Notes under the pieces: model-generated
Told to the model about the DNA's origin: nothing
The model's database searches: none
Seen by the model: only the letters and a program-made list of their open reading frames with translations
Assembly (NCBI GenBank): GCA_029204225.1
Contig: CM055099.1
Location: 60,641,449-60,705,448, forward strand
Direction of reading: 5' to 3'
From: Diphasiastrum complanatum
Lineage: Eukaryota; Streptophyta; Lycopodiopsida; Lycopodiales; Lycopodiaceae
DNA length: 64,000 bases
Shown: piece after piece, positions 1 to 11,607 of the stretch
How the letters are laid out: each line of letters starts with the position of its first letter
How positions within the stretch are numbered: the first letter of the stretch is position 1
Position numbers and translations under genes: made by a program

Positions 1-582
1 GAAAAATCTCATTGGCAAGCAAGAGCAGCATTTCATAAAAGTACACAACATGGCGGGACTAGCACCAAAAATAACTATATACTGCAACTTTTCCAATGGT
101 TTTACAGAAGAATCCAAATTCGTCATAATACAAAATTGATGAATTATAAAAAATTTCAAAAAGCATGCAAATTTATACAAGCCAGTAGGCTATAGACACA
201 CAATAAAATTTTGCATATTAGATGAAAATATTTACAAATTACAATTCAGCAGTATCTAATCTGCTTTCGATATTTTTTCCAATGAAAGTTGCAACTTGAA
301 TCATGCAACAATTTTTTTCTTTCGTATGGATCCAATAGCTCATAGTTTTCATACTTACTTAGATCAACATAAGCAGCATACACTGAGATGATCTGAGCAT
401 GGAATTCACTGGTCCATATCCTAAAATTTTAACCGCAATAGTTTTTTTTACAAAAATTATTTCATGCACCTTATTATGTCCTCCAAGAAAATGAGACAGT
501 GCCTTAATCGCCATAATCATAGTTTCACCATGTTGATGAAACTTTGAATGGGCAACACTTATCTCATTATTCTTGAAGGACT
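1..582. other. AT-rich left edge, no gene recognised
   Basis: This stretch lies downstream of the minus-strand gene that starts near position 1642. It is AT-rich with no coding pattern I can support. It probably holds the 3' untranslated part of that gene and flanking DNA. Confidence 0.4.
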
Positions 583-1642
583 TCAGATAGTGCCCCAATG
601 CATGATCTCTTGAAAATTCTCCAACAGAAGATCTCTGCCCTCCTCGACGAATTGCGAAATCATCGAGAAAAATTGTTTCCTAAAATGATAAAAAACAAAG
701 TAAACTCCAGTATATAAACTGACGTTGGTGAATAGACAGTTGGCTGTGGAGAACCAAGTTGACTTTGGATTCTAAGAAACTCCTCCTCAGAAGGTAGATC
801 ATCTTCTTTCTTGCGCATTTCCTCCACAGCCATTTTCAAGCAATCTTTCCCTGAATAAAACTTATCATTATATACATCGTCAACACCAGGGAGAAGATCA
901 TTAACATCAAAATCAATTATATTCAAAAATTCATCTAGATCTTTGCCAAAATGCAAAGACTCTCAGCTTCAGTGAAGCCAAAAAGATCCGATATATCCGA
1001 TATTGTCAAAAAGGTTATTATCTATATTATAAGTAGGCAAGGTGATCAAAGATTTATCAGAAGGAGAAAGAGTAGTGGGGGTTCTAGGGCCTACAAATGT
1101 AGCCGTATTTCGAGTAGGATCAAAATTAGAACAATCATCTAAACTAACACTCGTATCAATAAAAAAAGTATCTATATCTACAATCTTTGACTTTTCAGAC
1201 TTTGTACCACTAGAAGAAGCTGCTTCAAAAGTGGAGGGAACAGCCTCCGAATCGTCAGAAATATTTAGCAAAAGAAAAAAACAAAAACAGACTGAAAATC
1301 AACAAATCTACATTTCTTATTATGAATTGGGCACTCATCTACAGACTTGAAATCATTATGTAACTTGGTAAACATTCTGTCAATCTTAGCTTGATAGATA
1401 TGCTTGTCGAGTGCCACCAGGTCCTGATAATGAATCATGTCCTTATTCTGAGATCTGAATAAGAGAGTACTGAGCAGGGACTTATATCTGAGATATATCT
1501 CAGAAAATGCCTCCACACCAGGGCCCTTAGGTTTAGAAGGTAGAATAAAAAGAAAATGAGAAAAAAGAGATTTGAAATACTCCAACCTATCAATAATACC
1601 AAATTCATGAAAAAAAGAAAGCAAACTAAATTCAAAACTAGA
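583..1642 (-). pseudogene. Acidic protein of unknown family, divergent partner of the H3/C48 gene
   Basis: I do not recognise this gene. Reading leftward, a first block (about 1642-1320, starting MSSFEF) is rich in hydrophobic and aromatic residues. A second block (about 1265-970) is rich in Ser, Asp and Glu. A third (about 957-724) is strongly acidic and helical in character (KMAVEEMRKKEDDLPSEEEF). A good splice donor follows at 723-722 (GTCAGT) and an acceptor at 681-680. The last exon then reads on in phase to a TGA at 583-585 and adds a short amphipathic tail. Blocks one and two are in different frames without a convincing intron. Blocks two and three need a one-base shift near 960-1000. 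I therefore treat this as a decayed or mis-read gene. It is transcribed away from the histone-like gene and shares its upstream region, so the two may have been one unit. Confidence 0.4.
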
Positions 1643-1679
1643 CATATTAAACAAAAACAACAGAACTAATATTTTAAAT

Positions 1680-2500
1680 ATCGCTCTCAGGCATAAAACC
1701 CAGATCAGGCAAGCACATCAAGGCAACGTGCGCTCGAGAGAGATATTTCAAGTTGGAGTATCGGATCCGAGCGCAAGAACAAAGAGCAAAAAAAAAAAGA
1801 GATGCAAAGCACGCTTGAATGCGATATCGGATGATGCAGTATCAGATCCAGACGCAAAATAGTCAATGAAGGATAATGAGAGCAAGCGGCGCGCTTGAAA
1901 TCGATATCCGGCAAAGTAGTTGTAAATTTGCGTGAAAATCCGAGCCGAAGAAGACCTATTTATAAAAAAAAAAACTCGCACGTGTGGATTAGTAGCGACG
2001 GAACACTTGTTGACTTGTGATTGGTCAAAATAATTGCGCCGTACCTAGAATGATTGATCTGACATCTGTCACGTGCGAGAATGACACGCGTCGAGAGCGC
2101 ATTCGCGCACGTGTCTCAGCCCACGTGGCCTAATAATAGGGTCATCATTGTTAGTATGGACAGTCCACATGGGCTGATAATATATCGACACATGTCCTCG
2201 TCGTCTTTTCACACGTGCAAAAATTTCGTATACATAAGTCCTCAGAAATTTCATCTTTTTTTGCAAAATTTTCGCTTTTAGCTCCCAATATCGCTCTCAA
2301 GCACGCTCTTTCACCGTTCTAGATTTTGCCCTCTCACAGTGCGCTCGAGTCCGATACCGCTGGTATTCCAATATCGCTTTTGAGCGCGCATCTCGTCCAT
2401 AAAATAATCTCTGTAGATCTTGCGCTCAAAACTGATATTAAGTTCTGGTATCGATCTCTAGCGCCCTTTCATTGCAAAATTTTTTGTTTTCATCCACTTT
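1680..2500. promoter_or_regulatory. Bidirectional intergenic promoter region with inverted repeats and G-boxes
   Basis: The region separates two divergently oriented genes. It contains at least four CACGTG or near-identical G-box cores (about 1979, 2070, 2108, 2122, with another at 2212). TATA-like elements are found at about 1955-1962 (TATTTATA, suited to the minus gene) and about 2229 (TATACATAAG, suited to the plus gene). Copies of a GCGCTCRA...GATAT...GTATCGGA...GAGCGC motif lie at about 1727-1775, 1808-1860 and 1887-1910. The same motif in inverted orientation lies at about 2287-2305, 2340-2390 and 2424-2465, giving a roughly two-fold symmetric arrangement centred near 2100. The promoter role is inferred from position and motifs. 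Confidence 0.5.
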
Positions 2501-2549
2501 TCTTTTGTTCGATTTTTTTTTTTTTGTTTATTTTTTTCCTCTGAGTATG

Positions 2550-2924
2550 ATGGCTAGGACCAAATCCATTGCCCATGCCATAACCACTGTACAGCCATCC
2601 CATTCACGTGTTCCTCTTGGTACTAGCCGTAGGCATGGCAGGAAGCAGGTCTGGCTGAGGGAGATAAGAAAACTCCAGAGATCAACTGAATTGTTGATCC
2701 CTAGAGCTCGAGCTCCTTTCAGCCGATCTATACGGAATGTCACTCTGTCACTTGGGCTGGATGTTCGTTTTGCCGTGACAGCCATGCAGGGTGCTGCAAA
2801 AGATTTTTTATCCTAGTTTTTTGAGGATTCGTGTCTTTTGGCAGTGCATGGTAAGCGTGTCACCATCATGCCGAAGGATTTTGTCATTCTCAAAAGGCTT
2901 CGGGACAGATATTTTGGTCTGCAT
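2550..2924 (+). other. Histone H3-like fold domain with mixed canonical and CENH3-like features
   Basis: The domain keeps the H3 start MARTK but loses the standard lysine-rich tail spacing. Core matches are LREIRK, STELLI, KDFL, FFED and KRVTIMPKD. The residues after STELLI (a Pro) and the KDF before the last helix recall centromeric H3 variants. KRVTIMPKD itself is closer to canonical H3. No intron interrupts the domain, unlike plant CENH3 genes, which usually have several. A TAG at 2814-2816 replaces the residue two positions before the FFED motif. The strand continues in the same frame after it, so this is a single point lesion, a read-through site or a sequencing error. Confidence 0.8.
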
Positions 2925-4652
2925 GTTGATAATGCCAGCACCTCCAGAGACCTGCCTCTGGATAGAACCGATTTGCCTACTACCTCTAGGAGGAAGAGAA
3001 AGCAGCCTGTCCCCAAGAAGGCTGGATCTCGTAGGCCAGCTGCTTCCCTTCCTCCTAGAGTTATCCCGGCCAAGAGATCTCGTGTCTTCTTGAGCTCTGA
3101 GTCAGATGCTGGAGAATCTGACTCAAATCGAGAATCTTCACCCCTTCCTCCATCTGTTATTCGTCCAGCTCCTCAGCATGTTTCATCACCAAAAGTGTTG
3201 ATTACCCAAGAGGAGCTAGACAAAATAAGAGAGAAATATGTAAATATTGTTTCCACTTCTGTTTCCACTCCTGTACATAATCTTTTTGTGAGAATTCCAT
3301 ACGATCCAGCCCAAGTTTTTTTTTATTCTGACCATTATAATCCATACGAGGCCTACCTAGCTAACAAAATTGATTTTCTTGGCAACGTTTTTGATTTTTT
3401 TTCTTCCACATACACGTAGAAGCTTTAGATTAGGTCTCAAATTTTGTGCCAAGCTAAAAGATAAGACTTCAAAAGTTTCAGATGCAATAGTAGAGGCCGG
3501 AGTTTCTTTTTTGCAGAATAGTATTAGTTTCGATTCCCATGGTACAATTTTTATAGTTAGTCCATTTTTCATGGAAGCGGTAAAGGCGAAAGAAGCCAAT
3601 TTTGAGAAGGCTGTCTATTTTATCGAGTGTAGTCCTATGGTGAAATTCTATTTGATTCCATATGAAAATAAGTAAGGATTGCTCTTTTGTTTTTGTTGCT
3701 TTAATCTGGATTGTTGCATGCCTCATTGCTTTAATAAGAACGGAATTTTTTCATAAATATGAATTTATCGATATTTGTATCTTGGTTGTTGTAGTCGGCA
3801 TTGGAGCCTAAACATTCTTTTTGTAAAGATAAATAAGGAGGGAGTATCAAATTTTCTAGGTGTAAAATTAAACTCAACTGCAAATACACATAGAGAATTT
3901 GAATCTCTACTTCATGATGCCGTTCGAGAAATACCGACAACGGCAACTTCAATTGGAGATATAACCATTAAATCTCTCAAAGTATATTCAATTTATTTCT
4001 GATATGCATGTATTCAATTTTTAATCCAAATGTATTGTCATAGCATAAATAAAATTTCTATCATAATATTACTAATTTTCGTTCTATATATGCAGTGTGT
4101 ACAACAAAATGACGCTTTTAGTTGTGCATGGTTCGTCTTGTACAATACGAAACTATTTTTTGAATGGTATAATTACAAACGGATGTTGATATTGAAAAGG
4201 TAATATTCTATTCATTTGTAGTTCATTTCATTCTGATTCATATTTTATTACTATCATTGTTTGTAATTTGCTGATTCTCGTGTTTTGTGATGACAGTTCA
4301 TTCTTGAGACGTATACTCCTGATGATGTATATAGATTTCAGCAAGAGTTGATCAGAACCTTTGCCCAGTACGGTGTAAGTGTTGCACCTGCAATCGAGGG
4401 CCCTCAAAGGAAGCTGCTCCTGCCTTAACAGCCTTTCAGGTTGTTCAGGATGTAGATCTTATTTTATATGATCAAAAAGGAATAAAAGTCCTTCCTAATA
4501 CAGAGGAAGGCAATTTTGTAGCAGCTATTCCTCTTGCCTTAAATGGCATTGAGGCCCTTCTCGAAACAGAGGAGGGCAAGATTATAGAAGGAGTTGTTGC
4601 CTTATCAGTTCCTAATACTGATATAGACAATATAGAAAAATTGATTGAATAG
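2550..4652 (+). pseudogene. Histone H3-like domain fused to a C48 (Ulp1-type) cysteine protease, interrupted
   Basis: Exons as read: 2550-3671, 3795-3981, 4096-4199 and 4297-4652. Exon 1 begins MARTK like histone H3 and carries H3 core motifs LREIRK, STELLI and KRVTIMPKD, so the whole histone fold is represented (about 105 residues). A linker of about 150 residues follows, with basic nuclear-localisation-like patches (RRKRKQ, PAKRSR) and Ser-rich acidic stretches. The protease region follows: exons 1 and 2 join in phase to give RHWSL (catalytic His), then an LNS motif at the Asp/Asn position. Exon 3 gives QQND and SCAWF (oxyanion Gln and catalytic Cys). Donors and acceptors of introns 1 and 2 are canonical and phase-consistent. 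Damage: an in-frame TAG at 2814-2816 inside the histone domain, a one-base shift in the T-run near 3391-3398, a phase mismatch at the third junction and a one-base shift near 4405. C48 enzymes cleave SUMO-like or viral precursor proteins; the substrate here is unknown. Confidence 0.72.
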
Positions 4653-4687
4653 AGGATGGGACCGCCACCAATTTTGGTGGGGAATAC

Positions 4688-4924
4688 TGTTGGAGGGTTT
4701 GCCGATATCAAGGCAATTAGATTATTCATTTATCAGAAGGTAATAAGTGAGAGGGATTTTGCACCCTATGTGTGTAATGTTCATTTCAATATGAGCAGGT
4801 CAAACCTCGATCAAATTGGAATTGGATGTCCTTGCTCTTCTATCTTGCTTCATCTCTCATGCTTTATTTGGATTTTGATGTTGCTTGGTTTTGCTAATTG
4901 TTGGAATTGATCCTTGTTATACTT

Positions 4925-5022
<98 letters not shown>

Positions 5023-5210
5023 AAGCTTGATCTTTGGTTGAGTAATATTTTGGATCGTAGTGTTAATTTTGAAATCATAATCATGTGTATGAATCTGAAC
5101 TATGCTATCGCTCTCATGGGAACGAATCTCCGCGTGACACCTTAATCTTCTTCATCCTTTGATGCTTGATTGTGCTAGGATCTAGGGTTGAAGGTGGATA
5201 GGAAATACTC
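4688..5210 (+). repeat. Left inverted LTR-like arm
   Basis: The arm starts TGTTGGAGGGTTTGC and is matched, on the opposite strand, by 6070-6894. Shared blocks include the start, an AATAAGTGAGAGGGATTT block, TGTTCATTTC, ATGTCCTTGCTC, CATCTCTCATGCTTT, a (GA)n tract and TATCGCTCTCATGGGAACGA. Compared with the right arm it lacks about 290 bp between the GTGTGTAA and TGTTCATT blocks. An apparent ORF at 4656-4910 runs into this arm and is not a gene. Confidence 0.6.
4930..5019. repeat. (GA)n microsatellite, about 90 bp
   Basis: Uninterrupted GA dinucleotide tract lying inside the left LTR-like arm. The matching inverted arm carries its own tract at the homologous place, so the microsatellite seed belongs to the repeat family. 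Confidence 0.97.
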
Positions 5211-6069
5211 GCTTCATATTCAATGGTCTATCACCCTTCAGGGTGGAAAGCCATGAGGTAACTCAAACAAAGTCTACACTATCTCTACACTTATGGCAAA
5301 GTATTTTAGTAGTAGTGTTTTCAAAATATAAGACTTCACAATGAGGCATATAGGTTAACTTTCCGTCATAATGGGAGTTCCATGATAGTAATTGGGTGGT
5401 GATATAAAGGATGTTGACACCATTGGCATGCTTTGTGGTATCAGCATATAAGCTCTATTTTTTTTGAAATGGTAGATGTGGTTGCTAGGGCACAAGTAAA
5501 ATGTGGAGAATCAACAAGATTGTAGGCTCATAGACCACTAGGCCTCCTATGTGATAGTGACATGTGTCTCTGTTGTATCCTTGCTAGGGTGGATTAGATA
5601 CTTATGTGAAACTACCTTTTCCCTTCATCCATGTGGCACTCAGAACATATAACTTGGCCTAGAATTTTCCTCTAAACATGGAGGAGTAAACACTTGTTAA
5701 AGCAACTAAAAAAATGCTGATTAGCACCAATGCATTTTCAAGATGATGAATTGCAATTGAGAATATGCTATAGAGATGCTCAAATTGAGCATTGTCGATG
5801 AGATGCATGCCACAATGTGCTTTCTAGCACGCCTCAAGCTTGGATTGACATTCAAGCACAACAACGAACTCTTGAAGGATCAAGTGGCATAGAAAGAAAA
5901 CGCCTTTAAGACCAAGAGGAGCCTTGTGGGTGACATGCATGCCACAATATGCTTTCGAGCACACCTCAAGCTTGGATTGACATTCAAGCGCAACAACCAA
6001 ACCAACTTGCATAAAAAGAAAATGCCTTTAAGCCCAAGAGGAGTAATTTTTAGTGACTAGTGTAGTGGG
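5211..6069. other. Spacer between inverted arms with an internal tandem duplication
   Basis: No gene recognised. A block of about 110-130 bp occurs twice with a period of 132 bp, beginning GCATGCCACAAT at 5805 and again at 5937. Both copies contain CTCAAGCTTGGATTGACATT. The rest is unannotated. Confidence 0.5.
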
Positions 6070-6894
<825 letters not shown>

Positions 6895-7426
6895 CTAGCC
6901 TCTAGGAAAGACAACAAGCATGCAGACACCCTCGCATGCTTGAATCTCGCCATGTCCAAAAGTTAGTCCATCTTTCAAATTTGAGTTCGTTCACAATGCC
7001 ACATGGAAAATTCTATAACAACTAACTAGCCTTTCCTTCTACAAGACCGGTGCTATTGTAATTAGTTGATTGGTGACCCTTTATTACTATGAAATGGTGA
7101 GCATGTGGCCATGGTCCAATACCCACTAGAAATTACTTGTTAAGGGGATTTTGGGTAAAAGCATATGAGATTGTTACATAGTGGATTCCTACCCTATAAG
7201 ATAAGCCAATGTTTTTTTTAATTCTAAGCTAATATGCTACATCATGTGTCATTGCACACTTACATTAATACATGTGATTTTTCTTACAATTCAACATCTT
7301 TTTCATGTAGCTTTAAATCATTGATTAACAGTTTTAAAGCCCAAACCAAGTCAAAGAATGCCAATTCATCCCATGCCCAATTCCACTTGGTTTCATTGCA
7401 TTTTATGGCCTCACTTTTCACTCTTG

Positions 7427-7502
<76 letters not shown>

Positions 7503-9690
7503 AAATATGTTGATTATATTTGAAAAATTGGTTCATCCTTTTCATAAGGCAATCGATTCTCCAAATATATTTCCACTAGCTCATCCTATCATAAATTGAC
7601 CTTCTCACATAACTATTATGCATTCGAGGATTTGCGTGAGTTTAGGAAACCCGTCTACATTTGTGCTAAATATTTTGCACTTATTTAGGCTATAAGAGAA
7701 TGCATAATCCAAATAACCAATTTTTTGAGGCTATAGGTGAATGTAGTATCCAAGAGACCTTCATGCAATAGGCTAGTTTCTTTCCATATTGTGTTGTTCT
7801 TTTCATTTGCAAGGCACATTTGGAAGGGAGGCATATCTAGAAATATTCAAAGGCCCAAAGCCATAACAAGGGCCAAAGCCAACATAGATTATGTCATGCC
7901 CATGCATAGATGGAGATTCAAGCTTGGGTCATTCCTACAGGAACTATTTTTGTGTATCTCAATTATGAAGGAGAACTTTGGAAGTTTTCTCTTGTGGCAA
8001 TACCACTCACAATCCTTGGATTAAAACCTTGGGATACGGAGGTGACAAGCAACATTATTATATACCATGATAACATCATTGTTGTTAAAATTGGCCATTT
8101 TTATGGCCACTTTGATAAGTTCACCTAGATAATCCATTTCCTATACCTTGGAAAATGCAAGATATTAGATACATGACTCAAAGGTCACTTGGATAATCCA
8201 TTCCCCTCATGCTCGAGCCTCAAAAAATGCAAGATATAAGACGTGAGAGATTATGATGGCTTGTTACAAATATTGTACATTGTTTGGACAAGGGTGGGGC
8301 CCTAACGTTTGTTGTATTGTAATATGGGGTGTCATAACCTAGCTCAAAATAAGAATCAACTATTTTCATCTAAGGATTCATATACCTTGCCCAAATCCTT
8401 GAATGCAAATAGGGGCAGCTATTAGAGTAGGGCCCCATGGGCCGGAGGAGAGCATTGGATATTTCTGGCTTCAAGAACGATATCTCCTAAAAAAAATATG
8501 GCCCCATGAAAAATGCTTTTCAGGAGTTTTCCCAAGATCCGGGGCAGAGCATCTCCTCTCTGATTGCCAAAAGCACATAATCTACTCATCGAGAAACCTG
8601 AGAATTTTTTGAAGAGAGAGCAATAGTCACCCTTTAGGCACATCCTCGCTCCCACCCCATCCAACATTAAGTATGCTTGAAATTTGCCATGGCCTATGCA
8701 AAATCATGGACTCTTCTCCACCAGGGGATGAGGGTGGCTACCTTTGTGCAACATGGGTCAACTTTAAGCATACGCTCCTACATCAAATAAGTTTCATGAA
8801 AGCATCAAGCGTAGGTCCCACACCCTCTTCTCATCTCCTTTCTAAGTTTGGTTAGAGAAAGCTAACAAGAAAATCTCACTTTAGTGGGTGGTGATTGGGT
8901 AACCACCTTTGCGGCCCTACCCCACCTAACTAGTAACAAAGTCTACGTGCATCGCACTGGCACTACGCTTGGGGAAAGGAGGCAGATTGCTGGAGTTGGG
9001 CGATGTGGGTGAGTGACATGTCAGATCACAATGCACATTACAGGATGTCCGACGATATAGTGCAGTTGTACTGTTGTAGAGTCGTAGAAAATGGCACCTG
9101 TCCGCACTTTTGTGAGCTTGGGCGCTTCGCTGGATGAGCATTGAGGATTGTTGCAACTTGCGGGGCTCCAGCAACTGCAGGGACAGGGACAGGATCAGGA
9201 TTTAGGAAGGTAGTTACTGCTTCCATAGCGGCCAGCGACTCTTTTTAAATGTATTAGGAGTCACAATTAACGAATTCAATCTATAGAACGATAGAATCAT
9301 GCACAGAATTTATTTGTGGGTGACGTGATCCATTCATGTATACTATCTTACCTTTGAAGATTTTGCAGTATTTAATACGGTTAAGAAAGGGCTCCATCAT
9401 CCATCATTCTACGATCCCCATCGTTCCTAATGTGACACACTTACCGATGGCATGTCGCCCATGTGGCACAGCAGGTTGCACTGTGCAGTGTGCACAACGC
9501 AGAACAAGATAAGGCCAGCAGAGAATGGGTCCAGACTCCAGCGCAAATGCTCTTCATTTCGTTTCAATCCAACCTACATCCTTAACGGAAGACGAGAGGA
9601 AAAATAATATTGTAAAATTTTTGCTAAAATAATTTGCATCAAAATAAAAAGATCAAATACAGACGGAAAGTTTTGTTGTTTGGGGGAGGG
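6895..9690. other. Intergenic DNA, no gene recognised
   Basis: I looked at both strands for conserved protein motifs and found none. The reading frames here are short and have no family resemblance. The only clear structure is the microsatellite at 7431-7498. It may be old transposon sequence. Confidence 0.4.
7431..7498. repeat. (GA)n microsatellite, 68 bp
   Basis: Perfect GA tract. The short frames encoding Arg-Glu or Leu-Ser dipeptides across it are artefacts. Confidence 0.97.
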
Positions 9691-9696
9691 GAGTGA

Positions 9697-9833
9697 GGGC
9701 CTTCCTTGTCGGGAGGGTTGGGAGTACCCTTGTCCGAGGGCAGGCTCCGACCAGCAAGGAAGGCCCGAGGGCTTCGGGCCTTCTCCTACGTAATGCGATT
9801 GTGCGAAGGTTTTTTTTTTTTTTTTTTTTTTTT
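9697..9833. repeat. GC-rich hairpins followed by a poly-T run
   Basis: GGGCCTTCCTTG near 9697 pairs with CAAGGAAGGCCC near 9755. A second, perfect 10-bp stem GAAGGCCCGA/TCGGGCCTTC spans 9759-9783 with a five-base loop. A run of 24 T follows at 9810-9833, immediately before the gypsy insertion site. This was one continuous sequence with 15114 onward before the insertion. Confidence 0.6.
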
Positions 9834-9849
9834 CCTTTCTTGGCCGTAC

Positions 9850-9854
9850 GGTAC
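9850..9854. repeat. Left target-site duplication GGTAC
   Basis: Five bases immediately before the 5' LTR, identical to 15109-15113 immediately after the 3' LTR. Confidence 0.93.
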
Positions 9855-10774
9855 TGTTGTAAAGCTGACTTGGGTGCACCCAGCGTGCCCTGTAAGACTC
9901 AAAGGGGTGACACTCCCTAAGGTCCCAGAGCAAGTTAGAATGTCAAGGACTGAGCCTCCGACCTGTGGTGAGCCAGTCAAGTAGTCACAAAGTCATGAGC
10001 TAGCTCTGGAGCTCGAGTCATGGCCTAGTCAGGAAAGCAGGTTGATTCGGCCGCCGGGACGGCTCCCGGGACCCATGTCCGGGAGCCAGACTGATTCTGC
10101 CAGGCTTGCCAGGCTTAATCAGCAAAATAAAAACTAAGTCCTAAAAAGCGTGCTTTACCAGAAAGCACTATGTTTCAAACCAGAGGGGGTGCGCCGAATC
10201 ACAGCAGAACTATAGGGGGAGTCCGGCAGACAGAAACTTGGGCGGCTCAACCAGCGCCAGGAATCCAGTCGCCAGGTCTCAGCTCCCTCTACCAGCACGA
10301 GCCAGGCACAATGCCCAGCACGTGTTGGTGGCCCCGAGACCGGTCAGTCTATGTATGAATGTAACCTCTTCCAAATCTAATAAAGTTGATCCTTGGGGAT
10401 GATTACCATTTCGGTTTCGCCTCCGGGACTGGTCCAAGTGGAAGGACCCTTACTACAACCTTTTTGCGTCGCTGGCGCCTAAGGGTCCCTGTCATCGACA
10501 TGGGGCTTGCCGCTATGCCAATTGGTCAGTTTGGCGACCACTATGCCTTGGGTTTCATGTGTGGCTTGTCTTTGCCTTTGGTTACCTTTTGGGGACGGAT
10601 TCTGAGTTGGCTTTCGGGTTGGTTGGGATTCCAGTTTTCTTAAGTCTGAATGGTTAAGCTTGTTACGATTCTGAGTTGGCTTTTACGTAAGTGCGAGATG
10701 GATGAATGTTAGACTTAAGCGCGTGTTGGGGAAACCGCTCAAGTCCCAGCGCCCTTTGAGGCGCCGGCGCAACA
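9855..10774 (+). repeat. 5' LTR of the gypsy-type element
   Basis: Starts TGTTG and ends CAACA, the usual short inverted termini. It contains an AATAAAAACTAAG polyadenylation-like signal near 10125 and an AATAAAG near 10379. Small frames within it occur identically in the 3' LTR and are not genes. Confidence 0.95.
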
Positions 10775-10776
10775 TG

Positions 10777-10788
10777 TGGTATCAGAGC
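10777..10788 (+). other. Primer-binding site, initiator tRNA-Met type
   Basis: TGGTATCAGAGC lies two bases after the 5' LTR and is complementary to the 3' end of plant initiator tRNA-Met, the standard primer for this class. Confidence 0.93.
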
Positions 10789-10863
10789 CGACTAGCCGGT
10801 CAGCTACGCAAGTCTCACAGGGATGGCCACGTTTTTGGGATTTGTCAGGACAACCGTTGCGCA

Positions 10864-11255
10864 AGGTGCTGCCCACAGTGTAAGCACGGGTGCGTCCACG
10901 GTCGGGGTGGTCGGCAGAACGGGGGACTTGATGAGTCAAAGTGCTGCCCTCGAGGTGTAAGCACGGTCAGTTCTCGCGGTTCGGGCCTGGCGCTGTCTGC
11001 ACGTAGGACGGATGAGGCAAAGTGCTGCCTAGGTAGGTGAAAGCACGGTCTGTACCTTGTGGGGTGCGGGGCGACATATTCGAACTGTACGGGTTAACCA
11101 TTGATACAGAGATGCTGCTCGAATTCGGGTGTAAAGCACGGGTGGTTAGCTGCCGGTGCGGGATAGCTGCCGATCGTTTAGCTATAAGGGCTATCGACCA
11201 AAAAGTGGTGGGGCGTGACTGAGGCAATGTGCTGCTTAATGGTGAAAGCACGGAT
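10864..11255 (+). repeat. Five spaced hairpin repeats in the retrotransposon leader
   Basis: The pattern (R)TGCTGC ... GTRAAGCACGG occurs five times. The stem is GTGCT (or ATGCT) pairing with AGCAC: 10866/10883, 10941/10960, 11022/11042, 11112/11135 and 11229/11247. Loops are 12-18 bases and spacing is 75-117 bases. The region between the primer site and gag is where packaging and dimerisation signals sit in retroelements. That role is inferred. Confidence 0.75.
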
Positions 11256-11607
11256 GGTTGGATGGATGTTTCCCCGTGGGCTAATTCTGTGATAGATTTG
11301 TGTGGGCGCGGCTAGGCAAAGGTCCTACGTCCGGTCTCAGGGGGGGTTTGTGGCTTGAGAGGGATCCTCTATGTTTGCTTTGGTTGGTATGTTCCGTTTG
11401 TCGTGTGCTTGCTTGGACACAAATGACCTGGTTCCTACTTGGCTCTCAGGTGATGTGGGCGTGCTAAGTTTGAGGAAGGGATATTTTCATTGAAGCTGAT
11501 TTAATAAAGAAGAAAAGAGAGCTGTGGGGCCCGGCTGACAGAAGGGAGAGCTTCAAATATAAAAAGGATTGAGGCGATAATCTGTTGGAAGTACACCTCT
11601 GACTATA

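Noticed and set aside
2550-3419. Intact host histone H3 or CENH3 gene
   Set aside because: The tail is diverged, a TAG breaks the fold, and the frame runs into a linker and protease not found in host histones.
4656-4910. 84-codon frame after the H3/C48 gene
   Set aside because: It runs into the left LTR-like arm from 4688 and has no conserved motif.
10170-11040. Small frames in the 5' LTR and leader (and identical ones at 14504-14977)
   Set aside because: They lie in non-coding LTR and leader sequence and are duplicated only because the LTRs are identical.
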